Part shown: piece after piece, positions 17,077 through 26,218 of the stretch | Layout of the letters: every line of letters begins with the position of its first letter | Position numbering within the stretch: position 1 is the first letter of the stretch | Position numbers and translations under genes: made by a program | Assembly (NCBI GenBank): GCA_905480335.1 | Contig: CAJQPY010000018.1 | Coordinates: forward strand, 1-59,009 | Reading direction: 5' to 3' | Length of the DNA: 59,009 nt | From: an uncultured Ilumatobacter sp. | GTDB lineage: Bacteria; Actinomycetota; Acidimicrobiia; Acidimicrobiales; Ilumatobacteraceae | The notes under the pieces: model-generated | Told to the model about the DNA's origin: nothing | Seen by the model: only the letters and a program-made list of their open reading frames with translations | The model's database searches: none

Positions 17077-18147
17077 ATGCCGATGAAAAGGGCCCTTGCG
17101 AGTGTTGACGTCAACTCGCTGTCCGTGGCGTACAAAGGCAGCCCCGACGTTGTGCACGACGTCACCTTGTCCATATCGCCGGGCAGCATCGTCGCCCTAC
17201 TGGGACCATCCGGATGCGGCAAGACCTCCCTTCTCCGAGCAATTGCCGGCCTTGAACGTCCGCGCTGTGGAACGATCACGGTCGGCGGGGCCGTCGTGTC
17301 ATCGGCGTCAACATGGGTGAAGCCGGAACACCGCCAAATCGGCATGGTGTTTCAGGACGGCGCTCTCTTTCCCCACCTCACGGTCGCCCAAAACATCAAT
17401 TTTGGCCTCCGCTCACTCAGCACCGGGGTGAGTCGCTCCGGTCACGCACACCGAGTCGACGAACTGCTCCAGTTAGTTGATCTCTGCGACGTCGCTGACC
17501 GGCTCCCCGACACTTTATCCGGCGGACAGGCACAGCGTGTGGCGCTGGCCCGCTCACTCGCCCCGAACCCGTCGGTCTTGCTCCTCGACGAGCCGTTCTC
17601 CGCACTCGATGCAGGCCTGCGGACCCACGTTCGCGCAGAGGTGTCCCGGATCCTTCGCGACATTGGCGTCACCTCCGTGTTCGTCACTCATGACCAAGAT
17701 GAGGCATTCGTGCTCGGCGACCGCGTGGCGGTCATGTGCGAGGGCCAAGTCGAGCAGGTGGGCACACCCGATGAGCTGTACCGGACACCGGCAACGCGTT
17801 GGGTCGCAGGATTCGTCGGCGAGGCAAACTTCATCAGCGGCTCACGCACCAGCAACCCAGACAAGATCCATACGGCGCTCGGCCCGATCGCCGTTGAGAC
17901 GCCGTCGGCTGAACCAGGTGACAACATCGCAGTGCTTGTCCGCCCTGAACAGATTGCGCTGTCGCCAGGCGACGACGCCGAAATTACCACCGTCGAGTAC
18001 TACGGGCACGACGTGCGCTACGAACTCCTGCTCCCAGACGGAACGGTACTGTCGGCCCGCGCCCACCCGGACCGCCTTCACCAACGCGGCGAACGAGTTG
18101 CGATTTCGTTTGAGTCGTCGGCCACCACAACGGCTTTCCCCAGCTGA
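17077..18147 (+). CDS. fbpC: Iron(III) ABC transporter ATP-binding protein
   Basis: 356 residues. Walker A GPSGCGKTSLLR, Q-loop GMVFQDGALFPHLTV, signature LSGGQAQRVALARSL, Walker B VLLLDEPFSALD and switch His in FVTHDQDEAF are all present. A C-terminal TOBE-type regulatory domain follows from about residue 240. Together with the lipoprotein and permease 2.8-5.4 kb upstream it completes a ferric iron importer of the Fbp/Fut type. Two in-frame ATGs (17077, 17083) are equally possible starts. The gene is divergent from the acyltransferase fusion and shares its control region. Confidence 0.9.
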   Translation: MPMKRALASVDVNSLSVAYKGSPDVVHDVTLSISPGSIVALLGPSGCGKTSLLRAIAGLERPRCGTITVGGAVVSSASTWVKPEHRQIGMVFQDGALFPHLTVAQNINFGLRSLSTGVSRSGHAHRVDELLQLVDLCDVADRLPDTLSGGQAQRVALARSLAPNPSVLLLDEPFSALDAGLRTHVRAEVSRILRDIGVTSVFVTHDQDEAFVLGDRVAVMCEGQVEQVGTPDELYRTPATRWVAGFVGEANFISGSRTSNPDKIHTALGPIAVETPSAEPGDNIAVLVRPEQIALSPGDDAEITTVEYYGHDVRYELLLPDGTVLSARAHPDRLHQRGERVAISFESSATTTAFPS

Positions 18148-18208
18148 ACATCATCGGCCGGGACCGCTAGGGCTCGCTCTGCGGCCGTTCTCTTCGGGAG
18201 CGCACGTG

Positions 18209-18220
18209 TACCTTCTCGCT
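18209..18220 (+). promoter_or_regulatory. Leaderless -10 box of the amidohydrolase
   Basis: TACCTT at 18209-18214 lies 6 nt before the ATG at 18221. Confidence 0.45.
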
Positions 18221-19891
18221 ATGGCCGACACGACTGTCATCCCTGCCCGCCGGATCGTCACGCTGGACCCGTCCCAACCGGTCGTCGAGGCCGTTGCCGT
18301 GCGTGACGGCAAGATACTCGCCGCCGGGACGATGGCTGAATGCGCATCCTGGGGACCTCACGAGGTCGATGATCGATTTGCCGACCTCGTCATCGTGCCC
18401 GGGATGATCGAGGCGCATGCCCACAGCCTTGAAGGGGCTTTCGCCCTCCTTCCGTACGTCGGATGGTTCGATCGCCACCGTCTCGGTGGGATCGCCCGGG
18501 GGATCACGACGTACACGGCACTCATCGATCGTCTAGCCGAACTAGACCAACAAATGCGCAACGAGGGCGCGGGCGCCACCGAGCCACTCGTGGTGGGTGG
18601 CTTCGACCCAATCTACTTTCGAGGCGAGGAGCGGCTGACCCGCGAAAATCTCGATCAGGTCGGAACCGACCGTCCTATCTTCGTGTTTCATGCGAGTGCC
18701 CATTTGGCGACGGTGAACTCTGCCATGCTCAAGCTGCACGGCATCACGCGCAACTCAACCACTGTCGGTGTTGCTCGAGATCCCAACGGAGAACCGAACG
18801 GCGAACTGCAGGAGATGCCGGCGATGTCGCTCGCTTCATCGGCACTGCATCGCATCCTTCGAGCCATGAACGATCCGGCGTCTATCGAAGCGCTCGGCCA
18901 AATCTGCGCCAACCAAGGCATTACGATGCTCACAGACCTCGCTTCGTCGGGCCTGCAACGTCCCGATTCGCAGGACCTGTGGCACGCGACGGTGGACCGG
19001 GACGAGTTTCCAGCACGGATCCTGCAGCGGCACGTCGCCGCGCTCCCCCCTGGCGCGACTGATTGGAACGAAGCAGCTGACGCGATCAAGCAGCTCCAGA
19101 ACGCAGATACCGACAAGCTTCGCACTGCCGGGCTAAAGGTGATTCTCGATGGATCGATCCAGGGGTTCACCGCGAAGATGGGATGGCCCGGGTACTACAC
19201 CGGCACCGACCACGGCGTCTGGATGACCCCACCCGAACAGGTGCTCAATATCTGTCGCCCCTTCCACGAGCGCGGCATCAACATTCATACTCATTGCAAC
19301 GGAGACCTCACCATCGGCCTCTGGATCGACACCGTTGAGCAGCTAATACTCGAACGCCCATGGCTGGACCACCGGCACACGGTGCAGCACTGCCAGCTCA
19401 CATCAGCGGCCCAGTACCGCCGTATGGCGAAGCTCGGGATCTGCGCCAACATTTTCACGAATCATCTCTGGTACTGGGGCGACCAGCACCATGACCTGAC
19501 CGTTGGTCCCGAACGAGCTAGGCGGATGGAGGCTTGCCGTACAGCCGAGCGTGAGGGTGTTTCGTTCTCAATCCACAGCGACGCGAACGTAACCCCTCTC
19601 GGTCACCTCCACACTATGTGGTGCGCAATCAACCGGATCACACCGTCAGGACAAGTGCTCGGGCCCGATGAGCGCATCACCGCCGATTCAGCGCTCCGCG
19701 CAGTCACGCTCGGTTCGGCATTTCAGCTCCATCTCGATGCCGAGTTCGGGTCGATCGAATGCGGGAAGGCCGCAGATTTCACCGTCTTAGCCGAAGATCC
19801 GCTCTCGGTTGATCCGATGTCGATCAAGGACATTGATGTGTGGGGCACCGTCGTCGGCGGAAGACCGTTCGCCGCGGACACATCAATCTGA
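18221..19891 (+). CDS. YtcJ-like amidohydrolase
   Basis: 556 residues, the usual length of the YtcJ/NfdA branch of the amidohydrolase superfamily. Metal-binding and catalytic segments are visible: IVPGMIEAHAHSLEGAF (HxH), INIHTHCNGD, DHRHTVQHCQL and SIHSDANVTPLG (catalytic Asp). The C-terminus closes the composite beta-sandwich (ECGKAADFTVLAEDPL). Characterised relatives deformylate N-substituted formamides or hydrolyse other amides, but the family is broad and no substrate is implied. The open frame continues far upstream over the ATPase gene; the start at 18221 is supported by the -10 box and by the family's usual N-terminus. Confidence 0.88.
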   Translation: MADTTVIPARRIVTLDPSQPVVEAVAVRDGKILAAGTMAECASWGPHEVDDRFADLVIVPGMIEAHAHSLEGAFALLPYVGWFDRHRLGGIARGITTYTALIDRLAELDQQMRNEGAGATEPLVVGGFDPIYFRGEERLTRENLDQVGTDRPIFVFHASAHLATVNSAMLKLHGITRNSTTVGVARDPNGEPNGELQEMPAMSLASSALHRILRAMNDPASIEALGQICANQGITMLTDLASSGLQRPDSQDLWHATVDRDEFPARILQRHVAALPPGATDWNEAADAIKQLQNADTDKLRTAGLKVILDGSIQGFTAKMGWPGYYTGTDHGVWMTPPEQVLNICRPFHERGINIHTHCNGDLTIGLWIDTVEQLILERPWLDHRHTVQHCQLTSAAQYRRMAKLGICANIFTNHLWYWGDQHHDLTVGPERARRMEACRTAEREGVSFSIHSDANVTPLGHLHTMWCAINRITPSGQVLGPDERITADSALRAVTLGSAFQLHLDAEFGSIECGKAADFTVLAEDPLSVDPMSIKDIDVWGTVVGGRPFAADTSI

Positions 19892-20603
19892 CGATCCATT
19901 CTGTGTGAATACCTCGTGTCGGCCGGGCCATCCGGTCCGGCATTCGCACAATTCGCGTATGGGGTGATCGCCCCTGCGGGACCAGTGATGGATCCCTGCC
20001 GGAACTTGACAGTCTGCGTCGTCGGTGACACCGGATAGCTCGCCGCTGAGAGGGGTTGCTCGCTGTTCCTGTTTCCATCGGGACGAGATTGGACCCACCG
20101 AAGACAACTAACTTTCCGTTACGACAAGCCGACAGTGATATCCCATCTTCATCTGGATCACCTCCTACCAGACTGCCCTCAACCACTTGCAGGCCACCAA
20201 CTCAGACGGCCCTATCGCTCCCATCACCACCGCCAACTCTTGCGGGACTCACCTAAACCACCGAACCCGTCAAGTCGTGCGATCCGCCGCCACCAGCAGT
20301 CGCAGTTGCCGTCCGCCGGCCTTGCCTCGGATGGGCGCTTAGCTCAGGATCACCGCAACCAAAAGCTACCGAGCGTTGAGAGGAGCGAAGTCGAATTCTT
20401 ACATTCGACTGCTCGTCGCTCCCGCACGTTCTCTTACGGCAAACTTGACCTAAATAACCGAAATGAACTACGCAGGCGGGTCGGACACCCAGCCGCACCC
20501 AAAAAGCCGGCATCAGCGACGATGGAAACTACTCCAGCGAGCACCACTTGCTGACATGGTCCTAATCCGCTGGAATCCGCACTGGCCCCCTCTTAACAGG
20601 TGA
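19892..20603 (+). other. Gene-poor spacer of about 700 bases
   Basis: No frame here carries a recognisable domain or convincing start. Open frames on both strands are short and lack good codon bias. The only clear structure is the hairpin at 20382-20422. Confidence 0.6.
20382..20422 (+). other. Long inverted repeat (two-part hairpin)
   Basis: GGAGCGA and GTCGAAT (20382-20396, one unpaired A between them) pair with ATTCGAC (20403-20409) and TCGCTCC (20416-20422). The loop is TCTTAC and a six-base bulge separates the two stems. It makes 14 base pairs in a noncoding spacer and has no U-run, so it could be a structured RNA, a weak terminator or a protein site. Confidence 0.6.
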
Positions 20604-21539
20604 TTAAAGATCGTCGGCTAATGCTTGAAGCGATATCGCATCAAACGTTTGCTCGACCGCAATCGCCTCTATCCCGCCCTGCTCGGGAACCGGTGTGCGC
20701 GTCACTGTGATAGTGGAACCAACTACTTGGACGAGATAGCCCACGACCTCTCCCGACACCAACCTGACGGCGACCTCTCCCTTTGCGCGCAGTACTTTTT
20801 CTGAGAGACGTTCGAGGAACACCCGCAGGCGATCCTCTGCAATGATCCCGGTTTCAGCTGCCCACCGCGCATACCCGACCGAGCTACCGCCTGCTCCCTT
20901 GTCAAGCAGCAGCGCATGTGGAATTCGATCGGCACCGAGAACGACATCGATCGGGATTAGTCCGTGCGACGCGATCACGACCGGTGCGGTGGAAACGGTC
21001 TTCAGCCAGTCGAGTAAACGGGACCGATGAGCCTCATCAACGAGGTCACATTTTGTCACCACGAGGAGATCGGCGCCGGCGAGTTGGCGGCGCACCTCTG
21101 AGCCCACGTAGCGATCGCGTGCGCTGCGGACCACCGAATCTGCAGCGGCCAAAACGACAACGCCGCCTGGGGCAAAACCCGGCACGGTTCCCCAGGCCGC
21201 TGCGCTTGCTGGATCGGCCACTCCACTCGCCTCAATGACGATGTGGTCGAGGCGAGGTTCGGTCGATCCGAGTGTCTCGATCGTCGAGCGGAGGTCGTCG
21301 CCAAGTGTGCAGCAGACACACCCGTTTGCAAGGTTGATTACAGGTACCCCGTGCTCGCCGACATCGCCAAGAGCTGAGCTGATCGACGAAGCGTCGACGC
21401 CCAACTCACCAAAATCGTTGACGATGACACCAATCCTTCGACCTGACGATTGATTCAGCAAACGATTAAGGAGCGTTGTCTTTCCCGCGCCCAGGTATCC
21501 ACCCAGCACGGTGATCGCAATAGGTGCGGACGTCTCCAT
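20604..21539 (-). CDS. CobW/COG0523 family G3E GTPase
   Basis: 311 residues. The Walker A loop GGYLGAGKTTLL spans about residues 13-24, and the metal-binding motif NGCVCCTLGDDL lies near 72-82. VIEASGVADPASAAA and LLVVTKCDLVDE (the G4 N/TKxD) complete the GTPase. A CobW C-terminal domain follows. These proteins deliver metals (zinc, cobalt, iron) to client enzymes in the cytoplasm. No cobalamin genes or Zur boxes are seen near it, so the metal is undecided. The start at 21539 is set by TACGCT 6 nt upstream. Confidence 0.9.
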   Translation of the reverse strand: METSAPIAITVLGGYLGAGKTTLLNRLLNQSSGRRIGVIVNDFGELGVDASSISSALGDVGEHGVPVINLANGCVCCTLGDDLRSTIETLGSTEPRLDHIVIEASGVADPASAAAWGTVPGFAPGGVVVLAAADSVVRSARDRYVGSEVRRQLAGADLLVVTKCDLVDEAHRSRLLDWLKTVSTAPVVIASHGLIPIDVVLGADRIPHALLLDKGAGGSSVGYARWAAETGIIAEDRLRVFLERLSEKVLRAKGEVAVRLVSGEVVGYLVQVVGSTITVTRTPVPEQGGIEAIAVEQTFDAISLQALADDL

Positions 21540-21551
21540 CGCCTGAGCGTA
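21540..21551 (-). promoter_or_regulatory. Leaderless -10 box of the CobW-family gene
   Basis: On the minus strand TACGCT (21546-21551) is followed by six bases and the ATG at 21539. Confidence 0.45.
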
Positions 21552-21584
21552 GGACCAATTACGGCAGTGAAGGCCCAAAGACCG

Positions 21585-23015
21585 TCAGCCAGCGACAAAG
21601 CCACCGGCGTCAAATGCAGCGTTTATTGTTCGCTCCAGGTCGGTCGCCTGGCTCGGCGATTGACCAGCGACGGTGACCGCCCATGTCACCCCGTCACCAC
21701 GGTTCAGCAACATCGCGCGGGTCGCCTCGATGGTGCCGGTGTGGCCGACTCGGTTACCACCGTACGAAATCAGCCCGTAGCCGTAGCCGCGCTGCCCCAA
21801 TTGCCCGCCCACGGGAACGATCATCTGCAGCACGGTCTCCGGGATGAGCGGCTTGAACCCCGGGGTGGACGCGTCAAGTGCATCCAAGATCGTCACCAGC
21901 TCGGTCGGCGTCGCCACCCAGGCACCCGCTGCGCCCAAAGTCTCCATGTAGTTTCGCTCAGGGGTCGAAACGTGCTGCGCCTCGTCAGGCCCTGGATCGA
22001 ACGTCGGAGCGAGGCGCATCCCAGAGATTCCCAGCGGCGTGAGCAATGAGCGATACACGGCCTGCTCGTACGAGAGTCCGGTGATCGCCTCAATCGCAAG
22101 GCCGGCCACGCAGTAATTCATGTTGCTATAGACGTACGCGCCACCGGAGGCGCCGCTGCGCAGCCCGGTGCGCGCTGCGTCGTCACAATCAACAGCCCCT
22201 CCGCGAAAGAATAACGACTCGTACTTGCCGAACCCGGAGCGGTGCGTGAGGAGTTGCCGAAACGTAAGCTGACCGGAAGCACCAACTGGCCCAGCTCCAA
22301 CTGCACCGGCGACCAACCGGCCGACGGGGTCGTCGAGCCCGACGACACCGTCCTGCACCAACTGCATAACTGTGATCGCTGTGATCGTCTTCGAGATGCT
22401 CGCCACACGAAAACGATCCTGAGGTTCGGCCAGATCGTTCGAGCCCGGATCACGCAGACCGAATGCCTGACGATGCACGACGTCGCCGCCGATCGACACA
22501 GCGACCGACGCTGCAGTGTTCCCCGGCCGGATCAATGCGTCCTCGATTGCTGCGTCGAAGGCAGCCCAACCGGCAAGGGGCGGCGGCGCTTCGCCAACCT
22601 GCGGCTCATCGACCGCCGAGCCTTGACCGCCGACTCCTGCGTCATCCGCGGGGAACCGAGCGCCATCGACATCGAGCTCGATGTCCGGCCCAAGCTCAAA
22701 CGACGGATCGTCATTGGTCCCAAAATCGATGACATTCCCAGGCTCATCAACGCCTTCGGGTCTGCCGGAGTCGCCGCCCGAAGGCGCACCTGGAGAATCG
22801 CCCTTATCGTCGACCAGGTCAAGCACGTCGACGGGAACGTCGGTTGTTGATGAGGTTGGCGGCACGCCGATCCGAGCCACACCCGGCGTTAAATGCGCCG
22901 GGCTCTCCGTCGTCGTGACGAACGGGGTGGACAACTCCCCTGACGAATCCGTCCCGACGCAGGCGGTGACGAGTCCCGACACGCACACCACGATCCACCC
23001 ATAACGCACATTCAT
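21585..23015 (-). CDS. Beta-lactamase-fold serine hydrolase lipoprotein
   Basis: 476 residues from the ATG at 23015 (GGAG six bases upstream). The signal ends in a lipobox GLVTAC, Cys19 being the lipid site. Residues 20 to about 160 form an acidic, Pro/Ser/Thr/Gly-rich linker, probably spanning the cell wall. The catalytic domain has the class C/DD-peptidase motifs: SISK in FRVASISKTITAI, YSN in VYSNMNYCVAG and HTG in GNRVGHTGTIEA. The family includes D-alanyl-D-alanine carboxypeptidases, esterases and beta-lactamase relatives; which this is cannot be told. The longer open frame upstream has no signal peptide and is rejected. Confidence 0.88.
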   Translation of the reverse strand: MNVRYGWIVVCVSGLVTACVGTDSSGELSTPFVTTTESPAHLTPGVARIGVPPTSSTTDVPVDVLDLVDDKGDSPGAPSGGDSGRPEGVDEPGNVIDFGTNDDPSFELGPDIELDVDGARFPADDAGVGGQGSAVDEPQVGEAPPPLAGWAAFDAAIEDALIRPGNTAASVAVSIGGDVVHRQAFGLRDPGSNDLAEPQDRFRVASISKTITAITVMQLVQDGVVGLDDPVGRLVAGAVGAGPVGASGQLTFRQLLTHRSGFGKYESLFFRGGAVDCDDAARTGLRSGASGGAYVYSNMNYCVAGLAIEAITGLSYEQAVYRSLLTPLGISGMRLAPTFDPGPDEAQHVSTPERNYMETLGAAGAWVATPTELVTILDALDASTPGFKPLIPETVLQMIVPVGGQLGQRGYGYGLISYGGNRVGHTGTIEATRAMLLNRGDGVTWAVTVAGQSPSQATDLERTINAAFDAGGFVAG

Positions 23016-23863
23016 GACTACTCCATGATGGCCGCCCGACCGTCTCTGACTGCGGCACACCAGCAGTACTTCACCTACATGGCCGCCAGAATCTGCATGG
23101 GGCCGCACATGCGCTGCCTCCACGGCCCCATGCAGCATGAGGTTGAATGGCATAACCGCCCCAACATCGGCGATGCTCGGGCGCTAATCGTGGCAGCCAA
23201 CGAAAGGAGCTCGCCACTGATTGAGCTCTAGCGTTTGCGTGCCGAACCACAGAGGAATAAACCCACATGAGGTGGACGACTCAATCTCCAGCCGGCCGGG
23301 AACCGCGTCCTTAAGAGGCGTTGGGCAATCGCATCGTCCGCGCCACAAGTCGTCGAACTCCCTTACCGGCCCACAGCCAGCTGGCTGGTTCCAATGGGAC
23401 GAGCTCCGAACTCATCGCCATCAACAAACTTTGTGTGATCGCAGCGGTGTCGCCGATGCTTGCCGACGTCGGCGGTGATGGCTCCATCAATACCCTCCTC
23501 ACGCACTCGAGTTCGAAAACAGGAGCACATATTGCGACGTTCACGCTTGACCGCAGACCGATGGCGGAGACTCAGCCCATCGGCACCGGGGCCGTCGCCG
23601 GCCCAACGTGCTCCTGTCGCCAAACGTAAGTGACGCGTGAGCGGTCATCAGCTACGACAGCAGTTCCAAGAACGGGCTCCGAGAAGCCCACACGTTGCGT
23701 TCGGATCCGAAGCGACGACCAATGTGCTAGCGATCCCGCACGGTTGCGACGACGCCGCCTGCGCAGTCGGCACAGACAACAGAAGAGTCATCGATTGGGC
23801 GGGGCCGAGTTCGATCTGACGTCCAGCTCGTCAGTTGCGCGACCAGGCAGGAAACATGACGGG
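23016..23863 (+). other. Gene-poor spacer of about 850 bases
   Basis: No recognised gene. A minus-strand frame at 23311-23544 has fairly gene-like composition and a C-terminus ARTMRLPNAS, and may be the tail of a decayed gene. A plus frame at 23025-23231 (68 codons) has no supporting signal. Confidence 0.5.
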
Positions 23864-25039
23864 ATGGGACCCCTCGAAGGTGTGAAAGTAGTGGACTTCT
23901 CGGTCATGATCTCAGGTCCGCTGGCGGCGATGATGCTCGCGGATCAAGGAGCTGAGGTGGTCAAAGTCGAAACGCCAGGGTTCGGCGACATCATGCGTCT
24001 GCTCGGCACGTCGAAGAACGGCATGACCGGCATCTTCGCAAACAACAACCGCGGCAAGCGGTCGTTGGTCATCGATCTCAAAACCGAGCGTGGGCGCGAC
24101 GTGATTCACACGCTGGTCAAGGATGCCGACGTGGTGATCCAGAACTTCCGGCCGGGAGCCATGGAACGATTGGGGCTCGGATTCGAACACCTCGCTGCGA
24201 TCAACCCAGACCTTGTATACACGTCTATTTCAGGGTACGGCTCGAGTGGGCCATACAGCGACCGCCGCGTGTACGACAATGTCATACAGGCGGCATCAGG
24301 CCTAGCCAGCGTGCAGGCCGATCCCAAGACCGGCGAGCCGGCAATGTTCCGTACGCTCCTCTGCGACAAGTCGACCGCCTATACGGCAGCGCAGGCGATT
24401 ACCGCTGCCCTTTTTGCGCGAGCAACCGGCAAAGCCGGCGGCCAACACATCGAGCTCGCCATGATCGACACCGCAATCGCTTTTCTGTGGCCTGACTCAG
24501 CAATGGATGCTGCGCTGCTCGACGACGATGCCAACCGTCAGCCGACGTTGGCATCGAACTATGCCGTGACTCGACTTGCCGATGGGTTTGCAAGCGCCGC
24601 CGCCGTCACCGACTCGGAATTTGCCGGGCTGTGCGCCACCTATGGCCGGGCAGAGATGGCGGATGATCCACGCTTTGTTGACACGTTGACGCGGATGGCC
24701 AACGCGAATGCGATGGTCGTCGAACTCGCCGAGGCCGCTGCCAGTTGCTCGTTGCGCGATTTCGTCTCACGCTCGCAAGAACACGATGTCCCAGCGTCGA
24801 AGATCAACACCCTCGACGATCTTCCGTCCGACCCCCAAGTAATGAACAACGACGTGTTCATCGAACGCGAGCATCCGCTCGCCGGCCAAGTCCGTGAGCC
24901 CCGCCCAGCGGCCCGCATGCACGCCACTCCCCAGCGAATTGGGAGGGTCGCTCCTGGTCACGGTGAGCACACGTTAGAGATCATCGCTGAACTTGGATTC
25001 GATGCCGACGAACTGCGCGCCGCCGGGGCGATCTCCTGA
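23864..25039 (+). CDS. CaiB/BaiF family (class III) CoA-transferase
   Basis: 391 residues from the ATG at 23864 (MGPLEGVKVVDFSVMISGP, the usual family opening). GAEVVKVETPG, NRGKRSLVIDLKTERGRD, VVIQNFRPGAMERLGLG and SISGYGSSGPYSDRR are characteristic. The catalytic Asp that forms the acyl-CoA anhydride is in RRVYDNVIQAASG near residue 138. It exchanges CoA between two carboxylic acids in the cytoplasm. The open frame extends 78 codons further upstream without any family match, so it is not included. No partner gene next to it reveals the substrate. Confidence 0.9.
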   Translation: MGPLEGVKVVDFSVMISGPLAAMMLADQGAEVVKVETPGFGDIMRLLGTSKNGMTGIFANNNRGKRSLVIDLKTERGRDVIHTLVKDADVVIQNFRPGAMERLGLGFEHLAAINPDLVYTSISGYGSSGPYSDRRVYDNVIQAASGLASVQADPKTGEPAMFRTLLCDKSTAYTAAQAITAALFARATGKAGGQHIELAMIDTAIAFLWPDSAMDAALLDDDANRQPTLASNYAVTRLADGFASAAAVTDSEFAGLCATYGRAEMADDPRFVDTLTRMANANAMVVELAEAAASCSLRDFVSRSQEHDVPASKINTLDDLPSDPQVMNNDVFIEREHPLAGQVREPRPAARMHATPQRIGRVAPGHGEHTLEIIAELGFDADELRAAGAIS

Positions 25040-25186
25040 ACGAGCCGCCGCCGCAAAGGCGGAGCATCGCGTCGGAATTCGTCAGGGCGCAGGCTCCGGT
25101 AACTTCTGCTCAACGGTCGACACCGATGCGAACACATCACCGAGTCGATCGATCCGCTCGGGCTAATAAGGCACGCCATCCGCAAA

Positions 25187-25205
25187 GCACATTGCACGAA
25201 TGTGC
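25187..25205 (+). promoter_or_regulatory. Inverted repeat in the CoA-transferase / membrane protein spacer
   Basis: GCACATT and AATGTGC are perfect 7-base arms around GCACG. Within it TTGCAC-GAAT-GTGCAA also pairs. It lies between two convergent genes, so it may serve as a terminator hairpin or be a protein site. Confidence 0.35.
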
Positions 25206-25253
25206 AAATGAAACTGGATGAGGAGAACATCGGCGTTGCCGTGCGCCCTCCGA

Positions 25254-26159
25254 TCACATCTGGTCAAGGATGGCGCGGGCGACGATGTCGGTACCGAATG
25301 CCGTGAGGATCGCCAGATAGAGGAGCCCGGTCGCCGCCATGACCGCCGAGTAGTACTTCTCCTTCAGAGCGGCGCGGGTTACGAAAACGAGGACGATCGT
25401 CGTGATCGCGCACATCGCCCACATCACGCCGAGCAGCCCGCCCCATCCGTCATCAACAGATCCAGTCCACACGCTGATCATCCCGACCGGGAGCAGCAGC
25501 GCCCCGACTTCAAGCGGCCAGAGCCAGCCGAGCGCGGTAACCATCTCGTTTAGCAACCTGCGGGGCAGGCCGGGCTGCACGAGATACCAATGCCCCAGCA
25601 ACATGCCGTCGCTGATAGCGCCGATGAAGGCCGCACCGATCAGGGTGCGAAGCAGCGCGACGAAAGTGTTCCCACCGGCGCCGAGTGCAGCAGCGACGAG
25701 GCCCACGCTGCCGATCAGCGCGGGGACGAGGTCGAAGGTCGGGTTGAACTCGGGTCCGAGATCGGTGGTCGCGCCCTCGCCCGGTTCGTCCACGGCAACC
25801 TGCCGATCGATACCCGTCATCGCCGCAACGCGTTCCGAGCGACGGTCGAAATCGGCGGTCTGGCCGGACACCCCGGCCCTACGGCGAACGATCGACACGG
25901 CGAGGCCAGCGAGGCAAGCAATCGCAACTCCGGCAGATGCGACCTCGCGGATCGGGTTCACCCCGAACGCAAGCCCGGCTGCCAGCGCTCCCGCTGCAAA
26001 GCAGAAGTAGACGCCGCGCAACAACCATCCATAGCCGAGGCCGACAACACGGTGGCGCGTGGTGAACCAGCAGAAGAGCATGCCGCCGGTGGCCCACTGC
26101 AGCAGGACCGTCGCCGCTTCGAGTCTGATCACAGGGTAGAGGGTAACGGCGAACTGCAA
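25254..26159 (-). CDS. Multi-spanning membrane protein, unknown function
   Basis: About 301 residues with roughly eight to nine predicted hydrophobic helices, split by a hydrophilic loop near residues 92-140 (rich in Arg, Asp and Glu). A conserved-looking stretch DGMLLGHWYLVQPGLPRRLL lies in the second half. The family is not one I can name. The TTG at 26159 is the only start giving the whole first helix, and a later start is possible. The next gene is divergent and is a lipoprotein. Confidence 0.7.
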   Translation of the reverse strand: MQFAVTLYPVIRLEAATVLLQWATGGMLFCWFTTRHRVVGLGYGWLLRGVYFCFAAGALAAGLAFGVNPIREVASAGVAIACLAGLAVSIVRRRAGVSGQTADFDRRSERVAAMTGIDRQVAVDEPGEGATTDLGPEFNPTFDLVPALIGSVGLVAAALGAGGNTFVALLRTLIGAAFIGAISDGMLLGHWYLVQPGLPRRLLNEMVTALGWLWPLEVGALLLPVGMISVWTGSVDDGWGGLLGVMWAMCAITTIVLVFVTRAALKEKYYSAVMAATGLLYLAILTAFGTDIVARAILDQM

Positions 26160-26188
26160 GTCGAATAGCGACGACGTCTCGTAGCATC

Positions 26189-26218
26189 GTCGGTCTGATG
26201 TTTGTTCTTCAGACCGAC
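26189..26218 (+). promoter_or_regulatory. Perfect 10-bp inverted repeat over a start codon
   Basis: GTCGGTCTGA (26189-26198) and TCAGACCGAC (26209-26218) are exact reverse complements separated by ten bases. The ATG of the lipoprotein gene (26198-26200) sits at the edge of the loop. In RNA this would hide the start in a hairpin; in DNA it is a possible operator between two divergent genes. Confidence 0.6.

Noticed and set aside
17477..18220. Upstream extension of the amidohydrolase frame
   Set aside because: It overlaps the ABC ATPase gene and has no family match; the start at 18221 has its own -10 box.
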